Positions 1 to 6,674 of a DNA stretch of 42,324 nt are shown here, piece after piece. A program made the translations under genes and the position numbers. This DNA is from Burkholderiales bacterium PBB2 (GTDB lineage Bacteria; Pseudomonadota; Gammaproteobacteria; Burkholderiales; Burkholderiaceae_C). Within the stretch, counting starts at the first letter, position 1. Each line of letters begins with the position of its first letter. Below the pieces are notes generated by a model. It saw only the letters and a program-made list of their open reading frames with translations. It made no database searches and was not told where the DNA came from. The stretch covers positions 1 through 42,324 of the forward strand of contig NKIM01000017.1 of the NCBI GenBank assembly GCA_002255955.1, in the 5' to 3' direction.

Positions 1-1506
1 CGCCTGCAGGCCCAGCCGGGCCGCCCGGCCGCCGGCGCGCCCGTGGTCAACCCTTCGGCCAAGAGCTTTGCCGCCCGCACCGGCCAGCGCAGCGAACCCA
101 GCTTCGGCTACAACGACCCCGCCAGCGGATTCGGCGGCGAGGTGGCTGACGATGTCCAGACCCTGGCCATGAGCACCTTGTCCTTCCAGGACTATGTGCG
201 CGAGCGCGTGCTCAAGCGCCGCCAGGCCGAGCTGGAAGGTGCACCCGATCCCATCTACGCCCAGCAGGCCGAAGCGCCTGCAGCTGCGGCCGACCATCCC
301 GGCGTCAGCTCCCTCAATGCCGTGCGCCAGCAGCGCGCTCAGGCCGCCTTGCAAGCCATGCAGCCGCGCCGCCCGGAATCGCAGCCCGCGCCCGCTCAAG
401 TGGCGCAGCCGGCTCGCCGCGCCGTGCCCGTGCCGCCCTCGCCGCCGGTGTTGCGCGACGAGATCCGCATGCCGGCCACCAGCCTGACGGCCGAGTTGCC
501 CGATCTGCCCGGCCGCGGCCGCCGCGACCAGCAGGACATGATGAACGAGCTGCGTCAGGTCAAGGGCCTGATCGAAGAGCGCTTCGGCGCCCTGGCTTTC
601 ATGGAAAAGCTGCAGCGCCAGCCCATCCAGGCCCGCCTGACCCAAAAGCTGCTGGAGCTGGGTTTTTCGCCCGCCCTGGTGCGCAAGCTGGTGGAAGGCT
701 GCCCCAATGAGTTCAAGGGCGCGCAGGCCGCCAAGGGTGAGCCGGCCGATGAAACTCAGTGGGCCGCCAATGTGCTGTCCCGCAATCTGCACACCGATGA
801 AAACAGCCCGGCGCTTGAAGAGCAGGGCGGCGTGTTCGCCCTGATCGGCTCCACCGGCGTGGGCAAGACCACCACCACGGCCAAGATCGCCGCCGCCTTT
901 GCCACCCGCTTCGGCGCCGCCCACCTGGGCCTGATCACGCTGGACGCCTACCGGGTCGGCGCTCACGAACAGTTGCGTGCCTACGGCCGCATCCTCGGCG
1001 TGCCGGTGCACACCGCCCACGACCGCGCCTCGCTGGAAGACCTGCTGGAGCTGCTCTCGGCCAAGAAGATGGTCCTGATTGACACGGCCGGCATGGCCCA
1101 GCGCGACAGCCGCACCCACGAGCTGCTCGAGATGCTGGCCCATCCCAGCGTGCGCAAGATCCTGGTCGTCAACGCCGCCCAGCAGGGCGAGACCATCGAA
1201 GACGTGGTCAATGCCTGGGGCGCCAAGGATTGCCACGGCCTGGTGCTGTCCAAGATCGACGAGGCCGTCAAGCTGGCCCCGGCCCTGGACACCCTGATCC
1301 GCCACAAGCTGACCGTGCTGGGCGTGACCAACGGCCAGCGCGTGCCGGAAGACTGGCACCGCCTGTCAAGCCAGGCCCTGGTGCAGCGCGCCCTGCGCAG
1401 CACCGCCGCCGGCGCCTGGCGCATGGACAGCGCCGATGTGAACCTGATTTTTGCCGGGGGGCCCGCGCTTGGCTCCCAACACCCGGCCGCCATGGGCATG
1501 TTTTAA
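1..1506 (+). CDS. flhF: Flagellar GTPase FlhF (5' end outside window)
   Basis: FlhF is an SRP-family GTPase that recruits early flagellar parts to the pole and sets flagellar number and place together with FlhG. The frame is open from base 1, and the first possible start inside the window is GTG at 43. The usual FlhF N-terminus is missing, so the true start lies upstream. The first ~160 visible residues are an Ala/Pro/Gln-rich linker. The NG GTPase part follows, with P-loop GSTGVGKTTTTAK (about residues 269-281 counted from base 43), the LDAYRVGAHEQLRAYG block, G3 motif DTAG and G4-like SKID. All nucleotide motifs look intact. It ends with TAA at 1504, seven bases before the next gene's first ATG, and lies in the order flhF - FlhG-like - fliA known from polar flagellates. 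Identification is secure; only the N-terminal B domain cannot be judged. Confidence 0.95.
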   Translation, partial: RLQAQPGRPAAGAPVVNPSAKSFAARTGQRSEPSFGYNDPASGFGGEVADDVQTLAMSTLSFQDYVRERVLKRRQAELEGAPDPIYAQQAEAPAAAADHPGVSSLNAVRQQRAQAALQAMQPRRPESQPAPAQVAQPARRAVPVPPSPPVLRDEIRMPATSLTAELPDLPGRGRRDQQDMMNELRQVKGLIEERFGALAFMEKLQRQPIQARLTQKLLELGFSPALVRKLVEGCPNEFKGAQAAKGEPADETQWAANVLSRNLHTDENSPALEEQGGVFALIGSTGVGKTTTTAKIAAAFATRFGAAHLGLITLDAYRVGAHEQLRAYGRILGVPVHTAHDRASLEDLLELLSAKKMVLIDTAGMAQRDSRTHELLEMLAHPSVRKILVVNAAQQGETIEDVVNAWGAKDCHGLVLSKIDEAVKLAPALDTLIRHKLTVLGVTNGQRVPEDWHRLSSQALVQRALRSTAAGAWRMDSADVNLIFAGGPALGSQHPAAMGMF

Positions 1507-1512
1507 GCCCGG

Positions 1513-2367
1513 ATGCTGAAGCCACACGAGACCCCACTCATCATGCGCGACGCTCACACCTCTGCTTCATCCCATGCCCCGCAGGACCAGGCCCATGGCC
1601 TGCGCCGCCTGTTCGCCAGTTCGCGGGTGCGCTTCATCCCGGTCGTCAGCAACCCCCATGTGGTGGGCGGCGGCGTGCTGCTGGAAGGCCTGTGTGCGGC
1701 CTTCGCCGAGCTGGGCCTGCACACCCTGGTGGTCGATGCCGGCGAGAGCTCGCCCAAGCCTTCGGAGCTGGCGAGTGTGGACCTGGCCTCCTGCGTGGAG
1801 AGCCTGTCCAAGGATGTGTCCTATCTGGCCGCGCGTGGGCTGCCCATGCGCTACATCAACGCCAACGGCTCGGCCGCCCAGTTCCTGGAAGCCGTGACCG
1901 ATGCTGCTCCCTTCGCCGATGTCGTGCTGCTGCACGCCAGCGCGGCCGAACTGGCCCGTGTGGTCGCCCTGCGCGAGGTGCGCCCGGTGCTGCTGGCCGA
2001 CACCGACAGCATGAGCGTCACGCACGCTTACGCCGGCATGAAATGGCTGGCCAGCCGCGCCGGCCTGATGGTCTACAGCCTGCTGCTGGCCAGCTCGCCG
2101 CAGCTGCGCCTCTCGGATCGCATTGCCCAGCAGATCAGCTCCTGCGCCGATGGTTTCCTCGGTGCCGTGCTGCGCGACTGGGCCTGCCTGGACCCCAAGA
2201 CACCGCCGACGGCGCCGGTCTCCCCGGAGATCCGCCACCTGGCCCGTGAGCTGCTGCTGGCCGCCCCGCCGGGAGCCGCGCTGGAAGCCTCGGTCAACGC
2301 CAGCCCGCTGCGCCCGCCCGTGCGCATGATGGGTGCAGGGCGCCCGGCCATGGCTGCCACTCTTTGA
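1513..2367 (+). CDS. FlhG/FleN-like protein lacking the ATPase motifs
   Basis: The gene sits between flhF and fliA, where the MinD-like ATPase FlhG (FleN, YlxH) is normally encoded, and its 284 residues fit that family. The fold pattern can be followed: strand RVRFIPVVS, then a glycine-rich turn, a helix and strand HTLVVDAG, a later strand DVVLLH, and VTHAYAGMK matching the family's 'DAYA.iK' segment. However, the deviant Walker A (KGGVGKT) is replaced by NPHVVGGGVLLEG, with neither the signature lysine nor the P-loop lysine. The ADLGLAN and DTAAG motifs are also gone. I infer a non-hydrolysing FlhG relative that may still bind FlhF or FliA-pathway partners. The start is uncertain: ATG 1513 is closest to flhF, ATG 1543 is an alternative, and neither has a good Shine-Dalgarno. 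It ends 18 bases before the preferred fliA start. Confidence 0.75.
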   Translation: MLKPHETPLIMRDAHTSASSHAPQDQAHGLRRLFASSRVRFIPVVSNPHVVGGGVLLEGLCAAFAELGLHTLVVDAGESSPKPSELASVDLASCVESLSKDVSYLAARGLPMRYINANGSAAQFLEAVTDAAPFADVVLLHASAAELARVVALREVRPVLLADTDSMSVTHAYAGMKWLASRAGLMVYSLLLASSPQLRLSDRIAQQISSCADGFLGAVLRDWACLDPKTPPTAPVSPEIRHLARELLLAAPPGAALEASVNASPLRPPVRMMGAGRPAMAATL

Positions 2368-2385
2368 TTGACGCAGGAGCTGATG

Positions 2386-3099
2386 ATGTACACCGCCAAA
2401 GGCCGCCTCGATAACTCCTCGCTGATCAAGCAATACAGCCCGCTGGTGCGACGTCTGGCCCACCAGATGATCGCCAAGCTGCCCGCCAATATCGAGATCG
2501 ACGACCTGATCCAGGTCGGCCTGATCGGCCTGACCGATGCGCTCTCGCGTTTTGATGTCGGCCAGGGCGTGCAGTTCGAGACCTTTGCCACCCAGCGCAT
2601 CCGCGGCGCCATGCTCGACGAGCTGCGCGGCGGCGACTGGATGAGCCGCGGCACCCGCCGCCAGCAGCGCGAGATCGAAGGCGCCGTGCGCAAGCTCGAG
2701 CAAGAGCTGGGCCGTGCCCCGGTCGAGAGCGAGATCGCCGCCGAGATGAAGATCCCGCTGGCCGAGTACCAGGACCTGCTCGGCAAGGTGCGCGGCACCC
2801 AGCTGGTCTACCTGGAAGACATGTCGGGTGACGAAGGCGACGAGGACTTCCTCGACCGCCATGTGGCCGACCACAGCAACAACCCCATGTTGAAGCTGCA
2901 GGACCACCGCATGCGCGAGGCCCTGGTCGCTGCCATCAAGAACCTGCCCGAGCGCGAGCAGTACATGATGAGCATGTACTACGAGCACGACATGAATCTC
3001 AAGGAAATCGCGGTTGTGCTCAAGGTCACCGAATCGCGCGTCTGCCAGCTGCACAGCCAGGCCATTGCCCGCCTGCGTGTCAAGCTGCGCGACTGGTGA
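2386..3099 (+). CDS. fliA: Flagellar sigma factor FliA (sigma-28)
   Basis: FliA directs RNA polymerase to late flagellar and chemotaxis promoters and is held in check by FlgM, also encoded in this window (28494-28823). The 237-residue product has sigma region 2 (DDLIQVGLIGLTDALSRFD, then FETFATQRIRGAMLDELR), region 3 (RRQQREIEGAVRKLEQELGR) and region 4 with the helix-turn-helix LKEIAVVLKVTESRVCQLHS near the C-terminus. The family's usual length and order are kept. ATG 2386 is chosen because AGGAG (2375-2379) stands six bases before it. The frame could also begin at TTG 2368 or ATG 2383, but those are poorly spaced. It is the last gene of the flhF operon; a 133-base gap to the next gene has no obvious terminator. 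Confidence 0.97.
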   Translation: MYTAKGRLDNSSLIKQYSPLVRRLAHQMIAKLPANIEIDDLIQVGLIGLTDALSRFDVGQGVQFETFATQRIRGAMLDELRGGDWMSRGTRRQQREIEGAVRKLEQELGRAPVESEIAAEMKIPLAEYQDLLGKVRGTQLVYLEDMSGDEGDEDFLDRHVADHSNNPMLKLQDHRMREALVAAIKNLPEREQYMMSMYYEHDMNLKEIAVVLKVTESRVCQLHSQAIARLRVKLRDW

Positions 3100-3232
3100 G
3101 TTCAGTCGGCGTCGCGCAGGCCAAGCCCGCGCCGTAATTTCACATTCCAGCGGCGCCTCCCGCTTGCTGCTACCCTCTCGGGTGGTCAGGCTCCCGCCTC
3201 GGGGCTTGCCGCGACTCTAGGGAGGAGACGCC

Positions 3233-4609
3233 ATGTTCTTTGGCTCCAAGCGCCAATCCACCACCCGATCGAGTGAGCCCATCGCGAGCCATGAATCGGC
3301 TGCGGGCGCAGCGGCGCCCAGCACCCAGGCGCTGACCCAGCTGCTGGGCAGCTTGTCCCGTTCGGTCTCCCACGTCGGCCGCGATGCGGCCGAGGTGCGC
3401 GGTGTGCTCGATGACACGCAAAAAGTCGTGGATGCCCAGGCCCAGGCCATGGCCGCGCTGTCCGGCGAGTTGGGCCAGGTGCGCCAGGCCCAGCAAGGCA
3501 TCAGCCGTGCCACCGAGCAAAGCCGCCAGGCCGTGCAGCGCGCCCGCCAGGCCTTGTCCGGCGTGGGCGATGAGGTGGGCGGCATCGTCCAGACCCTGCA
3601 CGAGGTGGCCGACGCGGCCTCGGACATCAGCAAAATCGCCCTGCAGACCCGACTCGTGGCTTTCAATGCCTCGGTCGAAGCCAAGCGCGCCGGTGAGGCC
3701 GGGCTTGGCTTCGGCGTGGTGGCCGATGCGGTCAAGGACCTGGCCGGCAAGGTCGACGGTTCGTCTAAGGCCATCATGAGCACGCTGGCCGCCCTCGATG
3801 CCCGCATCGAACGCTTCAGCATCGAGCTGCGCAGTGCCAGCGCCGGCCAGGCCCAGCAAAGCGCCATCCACCAGGCCTTTGCCGCGGTGGAGCAGGATGT
3901 GCTGCACATCGCCGATGCCGCCCGCCAGAGCGAGCAGATCAGTGCCTCGCTCGGCGCCCGCGCGGACGAGTTGGCCGCCGACATCCAGCAGGCGCGCGGC
4001 AGCCTGCAGGTGGCCACGGCTTGCAGCGATCGTTTCCTCAAGCTCTCGGAGGAGCTGATCGAGCAGATCGCCGGCTCTGGCGTCGAGGTCGAGGACGCCC
4101 GCTTCATCGCCGCCGCCCAGCAGGCTGCGGCCCGCATCAGCGCCTTGCTGGAGGAGGCCGTGGCCAGCCGCCAGGTCACCATGGCCCAGCTCTTTGATGA
4201 GCGCTACCGGCCCCTGGCTGGCAGTGAGCCGGCCCAGCACCTGACCGATTTCATCGAGCTGACCGATCGCCTGTTCCCGGCCGTGCAGGAGCCGGTGCTG
4301 CAGCTCGACGACAAGATCGTGTTCTGCATCGCCGTGGATCGCAACGGTTATGTGCCCACGCACAACAAGAAGTACTGCCAGCCGCAGCGCCCCGGAGACC
4401 TGGCCTGGAACAGCGCCAACAGTCGCTATCGCCGCATTTTCAACGACCGCACGGGCCTGGCTTCGGCGCGCAACCAGCGCCCGTTTTTGCTGCAGACCTA
4501 CCGCCGTGATATGGGCGGCGGCCGCTTTGTGCTGCTGAAGGAGGCCTCAGCGCCCATCACCGTGCAGGGTCGGCACTGGGGCGGTTTGCGCCTGGCCTTC
4601 GGCTTTTGA
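3233..4609 (+). CDS. Soluble methyl-accepting chemotaxis protein with C-terminal sensory domain
   Basis: This 458-residue chemoreceptor-type protein has no hydrophobic segment, so it is expected in the cytoplasm. Residues ~30-300 are coiled coil. The signalling hairpin tip is at ~131-178 (IALQTRLVAFNASVEAKRAG, then EAGLGFGVVADAVKDLA), which is the recognisable site for CheA/CheW contact. It differs from the textbook tip, with R for N after QT and K in EAKRAG. The C-terminal ~120 residues form a separate domain with HNKKYCQPQRPGDLAWN, RRIFNDRTGL and a final GRHWGGLRLAFGF. This looks like the conserved ligand-sensing tail found on a class of proteobacterial soluble MCPs. The start ATG 3233 has GGAGGAGAC just upstream. 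Its place behind fliA suggests a motility role; the ligand is unknown. A palindromic element follows the stop. Confidence 0.88.
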   Translation: MFFGSKRQSTTRSSEPIASHESAAGAAAPSTQALTQLLGSLSRSVSHVGRDAAEVRGVLDDTQKVVDAQAQAMAALSGELGQVRQAQQGISRATEQSRQAVQRARQALSGVGDEVGGIVQTLHEVADAASDISKIALQTRLVAFNASVEAKRAGEAGLGFGVVADAVKDLAGKVDGSSKAIMSTLAALDARIERFSIELRSASAGQAQQSAIHQAFAAVEQDVLHIADAARQSEQISASLGARADELAADIQQARGSLQVATACSDRFLKLSEELIEQIAGSGVEVEDARFIAAAQQAAARISALLEEAVASRQVTMAQLFDERYRPLAGSEPAQHLTDFIELTDRLFPAVQEPVLQLDDKIVFCIAVDRNGYVPTHNKKYCQPQRPGDLAWNSANSRYRRIFNDRTGLASARNQRPFLLQTYRRDMGGGRFVLLKEASAPITVQGRHWGGLRLAFGF

Positions 4610-4632
4610 AGCCTTGGCGCGCTCCGAGCATT

Positions 4633-4746
4633 AGAGTTGCCAGCAAAAGCCAGCGAAGCGGTTCTGGCTAGGCGGACCGGTGCAGACAGTACGCTCAGTA
4701 CGGCAAGCCGGGCCAACGACGCCAGAAGGATTTTGATGGCGACTCT
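4633..4746. repeat. Palindrome-ended non-coding element (MITE/REP-like candidate)
   Basis: A 114-base segment between two convergent genes has long imperfect inverted ends. The left arm 4633-4668 starts AGAGTTGCCAGCAAAAGCC and ends GGTTCTGGC. The right arm 4721-4746 reads GCCAGAA followed by GGATTTTGATGGCGACTCT. After inversion the outer 19 bases match at 16 positions and the inner GCCAGAA matches exactly; the right arm lacks about 10 bases present in the left. Near the centre GTAC-GCTCA-GTAC (4689-4701) can pair again. It codes for nothing convincing. The last base is the first base of the stop codon of the minus-strand diguanylate cyclase gene. It may be a small non-autonomous mobile repeat, a bidirectional terminator, or both. 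No second copy was noticed in the window. Confidence 0.6.
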
Positions 4747-6644
4747 CAGGGCGCCACGCAGGCGCGGTTCTTTCCAGTGTGCTTGGCCTCGTACAGTGCC
4801 ACATCGGCACGGTCCAGTGCCGCTTCCAGGGTTTCGCCCGGCCGGTACAAGGTCACGCCGGCCGAGAAGGTGACGAACACATCCTTGCCCTCGTGCATGA
4901 AGAGGCTGGCCGACAAGGCGCGCTGCAGGCGCTGCAGCACGGCCTGGGCCTCCACCACTGGCGTGCTGGGCAGCATGAGCACGAACTCTTCGCCGCCGTA
5001 GCGCGCCACCAGGTCACCTGGCCGCAGGTGTTGTGACACCCGTTCGGCCAGGGACTTGAGCGCCACATCGCCGGCGCCATGGCCCAGGGTGTCGTTGAGC
5101 TTCTTGAAATTGTCGATGTCCAGCAGGGCCAGGGCGATCAGGGCGTTGTCGCCGGTCTCGCGCTCGGCCTTGGCTTGCTCGACCGCAAAGGCGGCCAGCA
5201 GGCCGCGGCGGTTGGCGATCTGGGTCAGCTGGTCGGTCTGCACCTCGTTCGAGAGACGCTGCAGCTCACCCTCGAGCTCGGCCACCTTGGCGCTGAGGCT
5301 GCTGGCGCGGTCGTGCTCCAGGGTCAGGCGTTCCTGGGTTTGCTTGACCAGGGATTGCACGCTGCGGCTTTCTTCCACCATCTCGCGCACCACGCCGGTC
5401 AGGCTTTCCAGCGAATCGGCCTTTTCGATCACCTCGGCATAGCGGCCGACGCTGTTTTGGAAGCGGTCGGTGTGCTGGCCCAGCTCGCCCAGCTCGGCCA
5501 GCATCTGGTGGATCAGCGCTTTCAGCGAATCGCGCGCGCGGCTGCGTTCTTCGCGCAGGGCGCGCTGGCGTTCGCGTGTGCCGCCCAGCATCTCGGTGAC
5601 TGAGCGCACGCCGCGGCCGCTCAGGCCTTGTTCCAGGGTGTGGTTCATGGCCTCGCACTGGCCCTTGGCCCAGGAATCGTCCTCGGCCAGGTCGACCAGG
5701 CTGGCGCTCAACTCGCGGCACAGCTCGCCCAACTCGCCGAACAGATGCTGGCGGTGGTCCAGCAGATGGCGGGCGCGCTGGCACAAGGCCTCGATCAGGG
5801 CGGCCTTCTCAGGCGTGGGGCCACCGGCCAGCAGGTCCAGATGGGCGGCGTCGAGCTGACGCATCAGCTCATCGGCATAGCCCTCCGGGCTTTTCAGCGC
5901 ATGCTGGACGGTGCCGTGCAAGCTGGTCTCGATGCCTGGCCAGGGGCTGGGCAGGCCAGCGCCGGCGGTACGGAAACTCAGTGCCGCCGAGCCCTCGCCG
6001 CCGGCGGGCAACTCGCTGTCGGCCGCCTCCACGGTGCTGGGCGCGAAATCTTCTTCGGCAAAAAACTGGCTCGGGGTGCCACCGGGCTCTTCCGAGGTGG
6101 CGATGCTGGCATCGGCGACATCGCCGTCCCAGCTGTTGACCAGCTGGTCCAGGCGTTTGAGCAGGCGCTGGCCGTCGCTGCGGTTGCCTTCCAGCACGCG
6201 CTGCAGGCCATCTTTCTTGCGTGCGACGGTCCATTGCCGGCCGCCGCGTTCCAGGCCGCGGACCAGGCGCTCCAGGGTTTGGGCCATGGCCTCGCCCTGG
6301 GCGCTAGGGCCCTCGCTGCGCTGCAGGCGTTCGAGCTCGCGCAGCGCTTCATCCCAGCGCGACTCGCGCACGCAGACCTGCAGCTCCAGCCGCGCCTGCG
6401 TGTTGCTGACGCCCATGCTCAGCAGCTTGGCCAGCAGGGCCTGGGCGCGCTCGGGCAGGGCCGCGGGCGTGGCCTCGACGCCGGATTCCATGGCGTAGGC
6501 GCGGGCGTAGTTTTCCGGCGTCGGCTCCAGTTGGGCCTGGGCCAGGCGCAGCAGCGCCGCCTTGGCGATCTGGGCCGGCGGCGTGGCGCCCGGCTTGCGG
6601 GCGGAGTTGGCGGGCAGAGGCGTGGGGCGGCGAGATTCGTCCAT
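4746..6644 (-). CDS. Diguanylate cyclase (GGDEF domain)
   Basis: This protein makes cyclic di-GMP from two GTP. Of its 632 residues the last ~170 are a GGDEF domain: LLDIDNFKKLNDTLGHGAGD for metal and GTP binding, the active loop YGGEEF at about residues 548-553, and a product-inhibition I-site RPGD five residues before it. All catalytic residues are present. The long N-terminal part has no membrane segment or recognised sensor; a coiled coil (~residues 370-470) leads into the cyclase. The start ATG 6644 has no clear Shine-Dalgarno, but it follows the REC-GGDEF-EAL gene by only 30 bases, so the two are probably co-transcribed. The product is likely cytoplasmic and probably lowers motility when active (general knowledge of c-di-GMP). 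The input signal is unknown. Confidence 0.93.
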   Translation of the reverse strand: MDESRRPTPLPANSARKPGATPPAQIAKAALLRLAQAQLEPTPENYARAYAMESGVEATPAALPERAQALLAKLLSMGVSNTQARLELQVCVRESRWDEALRELERLQRSEGPSAQGEAMAQTLERLVRGLERGGRQWTVARKKDGLQRVLEGNRSDGQRLLKRLDQLVNSWDGDVADASIATSEEPGGTPSQFFAEEDFAPSTVEAADSELPAGGEGSAALSFRTAGAGLPSPWPGIETSLHGTVQHALKSPEGYADELMRQLDAAHLDLLAGGPTPEKAALIEALCQRARHLLDHRQHLFGELGELCRELSASLVDLAEDDSWAKGQCEAMNHTLEQGLSGRGVRSVTEMLGGTRERQRALREERSRARDSLKALIHQMLAELGELGQHTDRFQNSVGRYAEVIEKADSLESLTGVVREMVEESRSVQSLVKQTQERLTLEHDRASSLSAKVAELEGELQRLSNEVQTDQLTQIANRRGLLAAFAVEQAKAERETGDNALIALALLDIDNFKKLNDTLGHGAGDVALKSLAERVSQHLRPGDLVARYGGEEFVLMLPSTPVVEAQAVLQRLQRALSASLFMHEGKDVFVTFSAGVTLYRPGETLEAALDRADVALYEAKHTGKNRACVAP

Positions 6645-6674
6645 CGGTGTTGTGCTGGCTGAAGCTGGGGCGCG

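Noticed and set aside
1567-3054. A 495-codon minus-strand frame under the FlhG-like gene and fliA
   Set aside because: It is His/Gln/Leu-rich and antisense to the sigma-28 gene, with no ribosome-binding site or family resemblance.
4633-4746. Integron attC site
   Set aside because: The inverted ends lack the paired core sites with GTT trinucleotides expected of attC, and no integrase or cassette array is near.
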